Of a DNA stretch of 64,000 nucleotides, positions 1 through 10,230 are shown in pieces. The stretch is from Burkholderiales bacterium (GTDB taxonomy: Bacteria; Pseudomonadota; Gammaproteobacteria; Burkholderiales; Burkholderiaceae_C). Made by a program: the position numbers and the translations under genes. The notes under the pieces were generated by a model. That model did no database searches. It had not been told where the DNA came from and saw only the letters and a program-made list of their open reading frames with translations. Every line of letters starts with the position of its first letter. Position 1 is the stretch's first letter. The stretch spans positions 186,001 through 250,000 of the forward strand of contig JACRPO010000003.1 in NCBI GenBank assembly GCA_016223165.1, given 5' to 3'.

Positions 1-170
1 TGCATGGCCAGCCGCTGCGCCGTCGGCCCCTGCGCCGCAAAGCGGTCGGGGTGCACCTCGGCCTGCAGGGCGCGCCGACGCTCGTCCAGCCGTGTGCGGT
101 CGAGCGACTGCCGCTCGGGCAGGCCGAAGAGCACGAAGTCGTTGTCGGTGAGGCGCGGCAGCGTATTCAT
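1..170 (-). CDS. hscB: Fe-S co-chaperone HscB, N-terminal part (cut by window edge)
   Basis: Only about the first 56 codons are inside the window; the gene runs leftward off the edge. HscB is the J-domain co-chaperone that delivers the IscU scaffold to HscA and stimulates its ATPase during Fe-S cluster transfer. The visible protein begins MNTLPRLTDNDFVLFGLP and carries the J-domain tripeptide HPD in the stretch EVHPDRFAAQ. The ATG at 168-170 (minus strand) is the only reasonable start. It lies 79 nt downstream of iscA in the same direction, the usual last steps of an isc operon (hscA and fdx expected outside the window). The identification rests on the HPD motif, the N-terminal sequence and the gene order. 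Confidence 0.9.
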   Translation of the reverse strand, partial: MNTLPRLTDNDFVLFGLPERQSLDRTRLDERRRALQAEVHPDRFAAQGPTAQRLAM

Positions 171-249
171 GGATGGATCGCGACCCCCGCTGGCGTGCGA
201 AAAAAGGGCGCGGGCTCAATGCCGCGCCCCGGGCCGAGCGTGGCGCCGG

Positions 250-573
250 TCAGACGCGGAAAGACTCTCCGCAGCCGCAACGGTCCTTCTCGCGCGGGTT
301 GTGGAACTTGAAGCCCTCGTTGAGGCCCTCGCGCACGAAGTCGAGTTCGGTGCCGTCGAGGTAAGGCAGGCTCTTCGGGTCGACCAGCACCTTGACGCCG
401 TGGCCCTCGAAGACGATGTCCTCCGGTGCCACGTCGTCGGCGTACTCGAGCTTGTAGGCCAGGCCCGAGCAGCCCGTGGTCTTGACGCCCAGCCGCACGC
501 CCACGCCCTTGCCGCGCCGGGCAAGGTAGCGCGTGACGTGCCGCGCGGCAGCTTCGGTGAGCGTGACAGCCAT
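250..573 (-). CDS. iscA: Iron-sulfur cluster assembly A-type carrier IscA
   Basis: A 107-residue A-type carrier protein that accepts Fe-S clusters or iron and passes them to apo-targets. The three ligand cysteines of the family are present: Cys35 in TTGCSGLAY and the C-terminal pair Cys99 and Cys101 in RCGCGESF. The length matches the family (about 107). It starts 24 nt after iscU and precedes hscB, so it is clearly part of the isc operon. Expression is expected to follow the IscR-controlled promoter upstream of iscR. Nothing is missing or unusual in the protein. Confidence 0.95.
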   Translation of the reverse strand: MAVTLTEAAARHVTRYLARRGKGVGVRLGVKTTGCSGLAYKLEYADDVAPEDIVFEGHGVKVLVDPKSLPYLDGTELDFVREGLNEGFKFHNPREKDRCGCGESFRV

Positions 574-597
574 ATCCTCAGTTCGTCCCGTTCACTT

Positions 598-1059
598 TCA
601 GCGCGTGCCTTCCGCGGCGACGGCAACGTGGTCCTGTTCGCGCCGGGGCGGCGCGAGCGCGTCCTCGGGCAGGGCCGGACCGTGCTTGTCCTTGTAGTCC
701 TGCACCGCGGCCTTGATGGCGTCCTCGGCGAGGATGGAACAGTGGATCTTCACCGGCGGCAGCGCCAGTTCCTCGGCGATCTGCGTGTTGCGGATCGTCA
801 TCGCCTCGTCGAGGCTCTTGCCCTTGACCCACTCGGTGACGAGCGAGCTCGAGGCGATGGCGCTGCCGCAGCCGTAGGTCTTGAAGCGTGCGTCCTCGAT
901 CAGCCCGGTGGCCGGGTTGACCTTGATCTGCAGCTTCATCACGTCGCCGCAGGCGGGCGCACCGACCATGCCGGTGCCCACCGTGGCGTCGCCCTTGTCG
1001 AAGCTGCCGACGTTGCGCGGGTTCTCGTAGTGATCGACGACCTTGTCGCTGTAGGCCAT
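598..1059 (-). CDS. iscU: Fe-S cluster scaffold IscU with a C-terminal extension
   Basis: The scaffold on which IscS-derived sulfur and iron are assembled into [2Fe-2S]. Conserved ligands are visible: Cys37 in GAPACGDV, Cys64 in TYGCGSAIAS and Cys107 in LPPVKIHCSI, the last also containing the HscA recognition motif LPPVK. The start MAYSDKVVDHYENPRNVG is typical. The protein has 153 residues whereas most IscU proteins end near residue 128-135. The extra tail, after KDKHGPALPE, is rich in Pro, Arg and Glu and has no domain I recognise. It sits between iscS (78 nt upstream) and iscA (24 nt downstream). Confidence 0.95.
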   Translation of the reverse strand: MAYSDKVVDHYENPRNVGSFDKGDATVGTGMVGAPACGDVMKLQIKVNPATGLIEDARFKTYGCGSAIASSSLVTEWVKGKSLDEAMTIRNTQIAEELALPPVKIHCSILAEDAIKAAVQDYKDKHGPALPEDALAPPRREQDHVAVAAEGTR

Positions 1060-1137
1060 GTTCGTGCTCCTGTACCGTTGTGCCGTGTGGCGTGCTCGCT
1101 CAGTGGTGCCACCCCGTGGCGCCGCTCGGTTCGCTGA

Positions 1138-2352
1138 TCAGTGCGCCGTCCACTGGATGCTCTTGAGGTCGACGCCGTCCTTGTACATCTCCCACAACGG
1201 CGAGAGGTCGCGCAGCTTGGCGACGCGGTCGCGCAGCAGTGCGACGGCGGTGTCGATCTCGTTCTCGGTCGTGAAGCGGCCGATCGTCATGCGCAGGCTC
1301 GAGTGCGCGAGCTCGTCGCTGCGGCCGAGCGCGCGCAGCACGTAGCTCGGCTCCAGGCTGGCGCTGGTGCAGGCGCTGCCCGAGCTGACGGCGATGCCCT
1401 TGACGCCCATGATCAGGCTCTCGCCCTCGACGAAGTTGAAGCTCGCGTTGACGTTGTGCGGCACGCGACGCTCGAGGTGGCCGTTGATGAAGACCTGGTC
1501 GATGTCGGCGATGCCGTCGAGCAGGCGCCTGTGCAGCATGCGGATGCGCTCGAGCTCGGTGCCCATCTCGGCGCGCGCGATCTCGAAGGCCCGGCCCATG
1601 CCGACGCACTGGTGCGTCGGCAGCGTGCCGCTTCGCATGCCGCGCTCGTGGCCGCCGCCGTGCATCTGCGCCTCCAGCCGCACGCGCGGCTTGCGCCGCA
1701 CGTAGAGGGCACCGATGCCCTTGGGGCCGTAGGTCTTGTGCGAGGCCAGGCTCAACAGGTCGACCGGCAGCTTGCCCATGTCGATGGTCACCTTGCCGGT
1801 GGCCTGCGCGGCGTCGACATGGAAGACGATGCCGCGCTCGCGGCAGAGGGCGCCGATGGCCGGGATGTCCTGGATCACGCCGATCTCGTTGTTCACGAAC
1901 ATCACCGAGACGAGGATGGTGTCCTTGCGCAGCGCGGCCTTGAACTTCTCGAGATCGAGCAGGCCGTCTTCCTGAACGTCGAGATAGGTGACCTCGAAGC
2001 CCTGGCGCTCGAGCTCGCGCATCGTGTCGAGCACGGCCTTGTGCTCGGTCTTGACGGTGACGAGATGCTTGCCGCGGCTGGCATAGAAGTTCGCCGCACC
2101 CTTCAGCGCCAGGTTGTTGCTCTCCGTGGCGCCGCTGGTCCAGACGATCTCGCGCGGGTCGGCCGCAATCAATTGCGCCACCTGTTCGCGCGCCTTCTCC
2201 ACGGCCTCCTCGGCCTCCCAGCCCCAGGCGTGGCTGCGGCTGGCCGGGTTGCCGAAGTGCTCGCGCAGCCAGGGAATCATGGCGTCGACGACCCGCGGGT
2301 CGCAGGGTGTCGTGGCGCCGTAGTCCATGTAGATGGGCAGATGCGGAGTCAT
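1138..2352 (-). CDS. iscS: Cysteine desulfurase IscS
   Basis: A PLP-dependent cysteine desulfurase of 404 residues that supplies persulfide sulfur to IscU and to tRNA thiolation. The PLP-binding lysine lies in [12 protein letters not shown] and the mobile catalytic cysteine in [16 protein letters not shown], both matching housekeeping IscS rather than SufS. The N-terminus [20 protein letters not shown] and the length fit the family. It lies 67 nt after iscR and 78 nt before iscU on the minus strand. The cluster expression should be repressed by holo-IscR at the operator described at 2999-3023. Confidence 0.97.
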   Translation of the reverse strand: MTPHLPIYMDYGATTPCDPRVVDAMIPWLREHFGNPASRSHAWGWEAEEAVEKAREQVAQLIAADPREIVWTSGATESNNLALKGAANFYASRGKHLVTVKTEHKAVLDTMRELERQGFEVTYLDVQEDGLLDLEKFKAALRKDTILVSVMFVNNEIGVIQDIPAIGALCRERGIVFHVDAAQATGKVTIDMGKLPVDLLSLASHKTYGPKGIGALYVRRKPRVRLEAQMHGGGHERGMRSGTLPTHQCVGMGRAFEIARAEMGTELERIRMLHRRLLDGIADIDQVFINGHLERRVPHNVNASFNFVEGESLIMGVKGIAVSSGSACTSASLEPSYVLRALGRSDELAHSSLRMTIGRFTTENEIDTAVALLRDRVAKLRDLSPLWEMYKDGVDLKSIQWTAH

Positions 2353-2419
2353 GCGGCGGATCTTCTGGCGGGGTGGAGGGTGGAGTCCTTGGGGCGGCCC
2401 GCGTCGCGGGGCGGGCGGC

Positions 2420-2953
2420 CTACTTGCTCAGCGCGTTACCGAGGGCGAAGACGGAGTTCGGCGCCGTCACCTTGATCGGCTTCACGACCGGCGTGGCGGA
2501 GATGGCGCGCTTGACGGGCGCACCGTCGATCGACACGCCCTTGGCCAGCTGCTCGTCGACCAGGCCCTTCAGCGAGATCGAGTCGAGGTACTCGATCATG
2601 CGGGTGTTGAGACTCGCCCACAGGTCGTGCGTCATGCACTTGCCGGCGTCGGCGCCCATGCAGTCTTCCTTGCCACCGCAGCCGGTGGCGTCGATCGGCT
2701 CGTCGACGGCGACGATGATGTCGGCGACGCTGATCTCGTCGGCCGCACGGCCGAGCGAATAGCCGCCGCCCGGGCCGCGGGTGCTCTCGACGAGCTCGTG
2801 GCGGCGCAGCTTGCCGAAAAGTTGTTCGAGGTACGAAAGTGAGATCTGCTGGCGCTGGCTGATCGCCGCCAACGCCACCGGCCCGGCATGAGAGCGCAGG
2901 GCAAGGTCGATCATCGCTGTGACCGCAAAGCGGCCTTTGGTGGTGAGTCGCAT
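2420..2953 (-). CDS. iscR: Fe-S cluster regulator IscR
   Basis: An Rrf2-family winged-helix repressor of 177 residues that senses the Fe-S status of the cell. I start it at the ATG of [19 protein letters not shown] (2951-2953), the canonical IscR N-terminus; the open frame extends upstream but without family similarity. The cluster-binding segment [10 protein letters not shown]...KCMTHDLW supplies Cys92, Cys98, Cys106 and His109. Relative to the E. coli pattern (92/98/104 and His107), the last two ligands are shifted by two residues. The C-terminal tail after KRAISATP is longer and variable. It is the first gene of the isc operon and probably autoregulated. Confidence 0.96.
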   Translation of the reverse strand: MRLTTKGRFAVTAMIDLALRSHAGPVALAAISQRQQISLSYLEQLFGKLRRHELVESTRGPGGGYSLGRAADEISVADIIVAVDEPIDATGCGGKEDCMGADAGKCMTHDLWASLNTRMIEYLDSISLKGLVDEQLAKGVSIDGAPVKRAISATPVVKPIKVTAPNSVFALGNALSK

Positions 2954-2998
2954 AGGTTCTGCTCCCGTCGAAGCGGGCCCGTCGCTTGCCGAAGGGTC

Positions 2999-3023
2999 GT
3001 TTCCGACTAAACGAGTCAAGTAT
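2999..3023 (-). promoter_or_regulatory. Candidate IscR (Type 1) operator of the isc operon
   Basis: On the minus strand the 25 bases match most of the E. coli Type 1 IscR consensus: ATACTTGACT, a short A/T-rich centre, then TAGTCGGAAAC. The inverted halves GACT/AGTC are both perfect; the centre has minor mismatches and the last four bases are off. It lies about 45 nt upstream of the iscR start. A TATACT hexamer overlaps its 5' end and could be a -10 element. Binding is inferred from the match and from iscR being the adjacent gene. Confidence 0.75.
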
Positions 3024-3146
3024 ACGGGCTGTCCGATCCGATTCGCTCGGCATGGTTCCCGGGCTGGCCGAACTGGCCGCGCCGACAAGCGTCGGCCCGG
3101 GCGACCGCACCGAAGGGCGCGGTGCGACCGGGAGCCCCGGTGTCGC

Positions 3147-3767
3147 TCAGCGACGCGCCGGGTCGAGCTCGTCGGTGGCGAGTGCCGGCTCGCCGGCTCG
3201 CGCGGACAGCTCGGGCAGCAGCCGCTGCACGAAGCCGTCACAGGCGCGCTCGACGAGGTCGAGCACATGCTCGAAGCCGGCGTCCGGCCCGTAATACGGG
3301 TCGGGTACTTCAGGCTCGGCGAGCCCGCCGGCCGAGGTGAGCAGCTCGATGCGCGGCGCCCCGGGCGACGGCGTCTTGCGCTGCAGCCAGGCCAGGTTGG
3401 ACTCGTCCATCGCCAACATCCAGTGGAAACGCGCGAAATCGCGCGTCACCACCGGCCGAGCCTTCAGGCCCGAGATGTCGTAGCCGCGCGCCGCCGCGTG
3501 GCGGATGGCGCGGGCGTCGGGCGGCTCCTCGGTGTGGTAGCCGTGCGTGCCCGCCGAATCGACCCACACCGAGCGATGCAGCCCCTCGCGCCGAAGCTTG
3601 GCGCGCAGCACACCCTGGGCCGTGGGCGAACGGCAGATGTTGCCCGTGCACACCATGAGCACGCTCAAGGCACCGGCCGCAGGCAGGTCGTCGTCCGCCA
3701 GCGGTGAGGCGCGCTTCCAGAAGGTCAGCGAGGGCAGGCGGTCGCGCAGGGCCATGCGACCCAGCAT
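3147..3767 (-). CDS. Low-molecular-weight protein-tyrosine-phosphatase
   Basis: A 206-residue cytoplasmic phosphatase of the LMW-PTP/arsenate-reductase fold. The P-loop VCTGNICRSPTA (the CX5R signature) and the general-acid loop VPDPYYG are both intact, so it should be catalytically competent. The family usually has about 155 residues and begins just before the P-loop. The extra about 35 N-terminal residues here could be real or reflect a start chosen too far upstream; ATGs at 3767 and 3755 both lack a clear ribosome binding site. It is a single gene, minus strand, upstream of iscR. In Burkholderiales such genes often sit beside iscR. The substrate is unknown. Confidence 0.88.
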   Translation of the reverse strand: MLGRMALRDRLPSLTFWKRASPLADDDLPAAGALSVLMVCTGNICRSPTAQGVLRAKLRREGLHRSVWVDSAGTHGYHTEEPPDARAIRHAAARGYDISGLKARPVVTRDFARFHWMLAMDESNLAWLQRKTPSPGAPRIELLTSAGGLAEPEVPDPYYGPDAGFEHVLDLVERACDGFVQRLLPELSARAGEPALATDELDPARR

Positions 3768-3926
3768 AGCAAAGCAGCTGCCCGGGACGCGGCAGTCCGT
3801 GCTTCAGAGGCGGCCGCCGAAGCCGATAACGAGGCCAATTTCGCTAGATGCGGCCCGACGCCGGACTGCCACGCGCTCTCACCCAGGCGCGCGGTCCCGC
3901 GTCGAGCAGCGCAACCCCGGTCCTCC

Positions 3927-5048
3927 ATGTCGAGCGATGCCGACCCTCCTGCCGCAATGACCGACGCCGAACCGCGGCGGCAGCGCCTGGGCTGCCCGAG
4001 TTGCGGCGGCTCGGTGCGGCGCCGGCGTCGCTCGGCGTTGCAGCGGTGGCTGCTGCGCGACCCGTCGCTCGCGCGCTACCGCTGCGCCGCGGCTGCCTGC
4101 GCCTGGACAGGCCTGCTCACCCGGGACCTGGGGCCCGATGCTGCCGCCGCTGTCCAACTGCCGCGGCCGTGGCCGCTTCGCACGCGGCGCAGCCTCGTGC
4201 CGCTAATGCTGGCCGGCGCAGCCGTGCTGGCGGCGCACTGGGGTTCGGCGCAGGCACCTGTCGCCGACGTGCCCGTCGGGGCCCGCCTGTTCGCGGCCGG
4301 GGAGGCGTTCGACGGCGAAGCCCTGCCGTTGGCACACCCGCTGCTCGTACCCGCAAGCCTGCAGGTGCCCGCGAACGCGGGAGGCGAAGCGCCGTCGCCA
4401 CGACTCGCGGCACTGACGCTGCGCCGCTTCTGCGCCTGGGGTCGCCCCGGACGCATGCCGTACCGCGGCACCGTCGACGAAGCCCTGCGCGCGGCCCAGC
4501 TGCCGGCCGGGGTGCGCGCGCAGATCGGCGCGGCGATCGCCGCCGGCCGCCCGCACGACCGGCTGAGCATCGGCAACGACGCCATCCGCGCCCTCTCGGG
4601 CACGCGCACCTTCGAGGCGGACGGGTTCGCGATGACCTACGGCCGCACGCTGTGCCTGGGCACGCGCGTCAACTTCAGGCCAGGACATGTCGAGCCGGCC
4701 AGCCTGTACGAGGCCTTCGACGACAGCGGGCGCCGCTACAGCGTGATGGTGCCGGACACCTGCGGCAACGTCTCGGTGTTGAAGGCGCGTGGGGAGCGCG
4801 GATTGCCGCGTCTCGCCGGCGGCGGCACCCGCCTCGCCGCCGCGGACCCGCTCGATCCCGGGCCCGCCGACCCGCGCGTGATGCATGCCGTCCTGTCCGG
4901 CAAGCCGAACGAGGTGCCCACACCCGGCACGCTGGCGCTGGCCGGCGTCGCCCTCGCGGCGGCCGTCTTCGCCGCACGCCCCAAGCCGAACCGGCCGAAG
5001 GCCCGGGAGCGAGCCGGCGCACTCACGCCAAGCCGACCCTCGCGTTGA
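3927..5048 (+). CDS. Zinc-ribbon / PEP-CTERM-like hypothetical protein
   Basis: A 373-residue protein of unknown function. The N-terminus has a zinc-ribbon-like cysteine set (GCPSCGGSV, then RYRCAAAACAW about 30 residues on), followed by a hydrophobic helix (SLVPLMLAGAAVLAAHW). The C-terminus NEVPTPGTLALAGVALAAAVFAARPK followed by an Arg/Lys-rich tail resembles a PEP-CTERM sorting signal: VPxPGTLAL, hydrophobic helix, basic end. PEP-CTERM proteins are recognised by exosortase EpsH/XrtA and are linked to exopolysaccharide. A cytoplasmic-type zinc ribbon ahead of a membrane helix and a sorting tag is an unusual combination. An alternative ATG is at 3957. It converges with uvrB; no exosortase gene is in the window. 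Confidence 0.7.
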   Translation: MSSDADPPAAMTDAEPRRQRLGCPSCGGSVRRRRRSALQRWLLRDPSLARYRCAAAACAWTGLLTRDLGPDAAAAVQLPRPWPLRTRRSLVPLMLAGAAVLAAHWGSAQAPVADVPVGARLFAAGEAFDGEALPLAHPLLVPASLQVPANAGGEAPSPRLAALTLRRFCAWGRPGRMPYRGTVDEALRAAQLPAGVRAQIGAAIAAGRPHDRLSIGNDAIRALSGTRTFEADGFAMTYGRTLCLGTRVNFRPGHVEPASLYEAFDDSGRRYSVMVPDTCGNVSVLKARGERGLPRLAGGGTRLAAADPLDPGPADPRVMHAVLSGKPNEVPTPGTLALAGVALAAAVFAARPKPNRPKARERAGALTPSRPSR

Positions 5049-5074
5049 ACCGCGCCGGGTCGCCGGCCACGGGT

Positions 5075-7261
<2,187 letters not shown>

Positions 7262-7343
7262 CGCAGAAGTGGGGTGCAAAACATAGAATCGTCAAGCGTA
7301 GCGCAACGCTGCGTCCGCCGTCGCTTCACCCACGGGTTTGCCC

Positions 7344-8555
7344 ATGTCCTCCACCCTCTTCCAGAACGTCACGCTCGCGCCGCGCGACCCGATCCTCGGC
7401 CTCAACGAGCAGTTCGCAGCCGACCCTCGCACGGACAAGGTCAACCTCGGCGTCGGCGTCTATTTCGACGAGCAGGGCCGGCTGCCGGTGCTCGCCTGTG
7501 TCGCCGAGGCCGAGCGCCAGTTGCTCGGTGCGGGCAAGCCCAAGGGCTATCTCCCGATCGACGGCATCGCCGCCTACGACCGCGCCGTGCAGGGCCTGGT
7601 CTTCGGCCCCGACAGCGCAGCCTTGCGGGTGGGGCGCGTCGCCACCGTGCAGGCGCTCGGCGGCACCGGTGGCCTGAAGCTCGGCGCCGACTTCCTCGCG
7701 CGGCTGGGTCCTTCGGCCACGGTGCTCATCAGTGACCCGAGCTGGGAGAACCATCGCGCCCTGTTCACACAGGCGGGCTTCGAGGTCGCGACCTACCCCT
7801 ACTACGAGGCCACGACACGCGGCGTGCGCTTCGAAGCCATGATCTCGGCGCTGCGGGCGGCGCGCGCCGGCAGCATCGTCGTGCTGCATGCCTGCTGCCA
7901 CAACCCGACGGGTTGCGACCTCACGGCGGCGCAATGGACCGAGGTGATCGAAGCCTGCCGCGCCGGCAGCCTCGTGCCCTTCCTCGACCTGGCGTACCAG
8001 GGGTTCGGTGACGGCATCGCCGAGGACGGTGCGGTGGTGCGGCGCTTCGTCGAGGCGGGGCGCCCGTTCCTGATCTCCACGTCGTTCAGCAAGAGCTTCT
8101 CGCTGTACGGCGAGCGCGTCGGCGCCTTGAGCGTCGTCTGCGACGACGCCGAAGAGGCGGCACGCGTGCTCTCGCAGCTGAAGATCGTCATCCGCACCAA
8201 CTACTCCAACCCGCCGACCTTCGGCGCGCAGGTCGTGGCCACGGTCCTCACGACGCCCGCGCTGCGGCAGATGTGGGAGCACGAACTGGCCGGCATGCGC
8301 GAGCGCATCCGCGCCATGCGGCAGGCGTTGGTGGCGGGCCTGCGCGCCGCGGGCATTCCGGCCGACGCAGGTCAGCTCGACTACATCACGAGGCAAAAGG
8401 GCATGTTCAGCTATTCAGGGCTCTCCGCGGCCCAGATGCAGCGCCTGCGCAGCGAATTCGGCGTCTACGGCGTCGACTCCGGGCGCATCTGCGTGGCCGC
8501 GCTCAACCACGGCAACCTGCCGAAGGTGGTGGCGGCGCTGGCCAAGGTCATGTGA
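7344..8555 (+). CDS. Aromatic/aspartate aminotransferase (class I, TyrB-like)
   Basis: A PLP-dependent class I aminotransferase of 403 residues exchanging amino groups between aspartate or aromatic amino acids and 2-oxoglutarate. The Schiff-base lysine is in STSFSKSFSLYGERVG and the substrate-carboxylate arginine in DSGRICVAALN, both typical of the AspC/TyrB subgroup; LHACCHNPTG and LDLAYQGFG are also diagnostic. The ATG at 7344 gives MSSTLFQNVTLAPRDPILG, the standard N-terminus; a TTG two codons upstream is possible. It stands alone on the plus strand, divergent from uvrB. TyrB versus AspC specificity cannot be decided from sequence alone. Confidence 0.93.
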   Translation: MSSTLFQNVTLAPRDPILGLNEQFAADPRTDKVNLGVGVYFDEQGRLPVLACVAEAERQLLGAGKPKGYLPIDGIAAYDRAVQGLVFGPDSAALRVGRVATVQALGGTGGLKLGADFLARLGPSATVLISDPSWENHRALFTQAGFEVATYPYYEATTRGVRFEAMISALRAARAGSIVVLHACCHNPTGCDLTAAQWTEVIEACRAGSLVPFLDLAYQGFGDGIAEDGAVVRRFVEAGRPFLISTSFSKSFSLYGERVGALSVVCDDAEEAARVLSQLKIVIRTNYSNPPTFGAQVVATVLTTPALRQMWEHELAGMRERIRAMRQALVAGLRAAGIPADAGQLDYITRQKGMFSYSGLSAAQMQRLRSEFGVYGVDSGRICVAALNHGNLPKVVAALAKVM

Positions 8556-8877
8556 CGCCGGCCGCGTGCGCGGCAGGCCTGCCTGACCTGCCTCACCGAG
8601 TCGGCGCCAGGCTCTGTCGCGCGCCGGCGACAGGTCTCGCCCCGGTCCAGCCACTGGGTAGACATCGACCCGATAGGCGAGATTGCACGACCGGATCCCG
8701 TGTTTTCGCGGGTTCGCGGGCCGGCATCGGGGGGCAACATGCGCGCGAACGAATCCAGAGCGCGCATCCAACATTTGCTGCACTGCAGCAAATCTTGCGC
8801 TACATTGTGGGCAGGCGCACCCCGAGGTCCCGCCTCGATGTCGGCAACCGCCCTCGGAAACATTACGGAGACCTTCG
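8556..8877. other. 322-nt intergenic region upstream of the PHB depolymerase
   Basis: No ORF with coding features was seen. The first half is GC-rich with short imperfect hairpins. The second half, from about 8770, is more AT-rich and contains the palindrome listed at 8773-8793 and a possible promoter (TACATT at 8801-8806). A GGAG sequence at 8867-8870 serves as ribosome binding site for the next gene. Confidence 0.7.
8773..8793. promoter_or_regulatory. Perfect palindrome, candidate PhaR operator
   Basis: A perfect 10-bp inverted repeat around one central base: ATTTGCTGCA, C, TGCAGCAAAT. It contains CTGC-N3-GCAG, the form described for PhaR sites in Paracoccus denitrificans (CTGC-N3/4-GCAG). 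It lies 84 nt upstream of the ATG of a PHB depolymerase, the type of gene PhaR regulates. Both the sequence match and the location support a PhaR operator; no phaR gene is in this window. Confidence 0.7.
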
Positions 8878-10194
8878 ATGCTGTACCAGTTGTACGAGAC
8901 ACAGCGCGCGATGATGGCGCCCTTCGCCGAGTTCGCCAGCGCCTCGTCGAAGCTCTACAGCCACCCCCTGTCGCCATTCGCCCAGGTGCCGATGTCGCAG
9001 CGCTATTCCGCCGGCTTCGACCTGCTGCACCGGCTGGCCAAGGAGTACGAGAAGCCGGCCTTCGGCATCACGGCAGCCACCGTCGGCACCATCGAGGTGG
9101 CGGTACAGCAGCAGGTGGCGCTCGAGAAGCCCTTCTGCCGCCTGCTTCGCTTCAAGCGCTTCACCGACAACCCGCAGGCGCTCGAGCAGATGAAGTTGCA
9201 ACCGACCGTGCTGGTCGTAGCGCCGCTGTCAGGGCATCACAGCACGCTGCTGCGCGACACCGTCAAGAGCCTGCTGCACGACCACAAGGTGTTCATCACC
9301 GATTGGACCGATGCGCGCATGGTGCCCAATGACAAGGGCCCGTTCCACCTCGACGACTACGTGACCTATGTGCAGGATTTCATCCGCCACATCGGCCCCA
9401 ACGTGCACGTGATCTCGGTATGCCAGCCGACGGTGCCGGTACTGGCAGCGGTGTCGCTGCTGGCGACCCGGATGAAGACGGATGCCGGCGAGTTCACGCC
9501 GCGCACGCTGACGATGATGGGCGGGCCCATCGACGCCCGCAAGAGCCCCACCGCCGTCAACAACCTGGCCATGAACAAGAGCCACGGCTGGTTCGAGGCC
9601 AACGTGATCTTCCGGGTACCGCCCAACTACCCGGGAGCTGGCCGGCGCGTCTACCCGGGCTTCCTGCAGCACACGGGCTTCGTGGCCATGAACCCCGACC
9701 GCCATCTCTCGAGCCACTACGACTACTTCCGCGACCTCATCCGCGGCGACGACGACGAGGCCGAGGCGCACCGGCAGTTCTACGACGAGTACAACGCCGT
9801 GCTCGACATGCCGGCCGAGTACTACCTCGACACCATCAAGACCGTCTTCCAGGAGTTCGCGCTCGTCAACGGCACCTGGCACGTGCACGGCGAGCTGGTC
9901 CGGCCGCAGGACATCACGACGGGCGCGTTGCTCACGATCGAAGGCGAACTCGACGACATCTCCGGGGCCGGCCAGACACAGGCCGCGCACGGCCTGTGCC
10001 GGGGCATCCCCGCCGACCGCCGCTTCCACCTCGACGTGCAGGGCGCAGGCCACTACGGCATCTTCTCCGGTCGGCGCTGGCGCGAGAAGGTCTACCCGGA
10101 AGTGCGCAAGTTCATCGCCGCGCACGACGAGGCCACCGCCGCGAAGCCGCGGCCCAAGAACCTGGCGCTGGTGGGCCGCCGCGGGCGGCCCTGA
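8878..10194 (+). CDS. phaZ: Intracellular polyhydroxyalkanoate (PHB) depolymerase
   Basis: A 438-residue depolymerase that mobilises intracellular PHB granules, of the Cupriavidus necator PhaZ1 type. The nucleophile is a cysteine rather than the serine of extracellular enzymes: Cys182 in HVISVCQPTVPVL, matching the family. The C-terminal GELDD and GAGHYGIFSG segments provide the expected acid and histidine. There is no signal peptide, consistent with a cytoplasmic granule-associated enzyme. The start is set by the GGAG eight nt upstream of ATG 8878 and by the typical MLYQLYETQRA N-terminus. Regulation by PhaR at the palindrome 84 nt upstream is likely. Synthesis genes (phaC/A/B) are not in the window. 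Confidence 0.93.
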   Translation: MLYQLYETQRAMMAPFAEFASASSKLYSHPLSPFAQVPMSQRYSAGFDLLHRLAKEYEKPAFGITAATVGTIEVAVQQQVALEKPFCRLLRFKRFTDNPQALEQMKLQPTVLVVAPLSGHHSTLLRDTVKSLLHDHKVFITDWTDARMVPNDKGPFHLDDYVTYVQDFIRHIGPNVHVISVCQPTVPVLAAVSLLATRMKTDAGEFTPRTLTMMGGPIDARKSPTAVNNLAMNKSHGWFEANVIFRVPPNYPGAGRRVYPGFLQHTGFVAMNPDRHLSSHYDYFRDLIRGDDDEAEAHRQFYDEYNAVLDMPAEYYLDTIKTVFQEFALVNGTWHVHGELVRPQDITTGALLTIEGELDDISGAGQTQAAHGLCRGIPADRRFHLDVQGAGHYGIFSGRRWREKVYPEVRKFIAAHDEATAAKPRPKNLALVGRRGRP

Positions 10195-10230
10195 GCAAGG
10201 CTGCAGCGGCACGCGCCGGATAATCGGCGC

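Noticed and set aside
1141..2475. A 444-codon plus-strand frame opposite iscS
   Set aside because: Its composition (Ala, Arg, Leu, Val, His, Asp) is that of a reverse-strand shadow, and iscS on the minus strand carries all catalytic motifs.
7262..7343. LexA (SOS) box between uvrB and the aminotransferase gene
   Set aside because: uvrB is SOS-controlled in E. coli, but no CTGT-N8-ACAG was found in the 82-nt divergent region.
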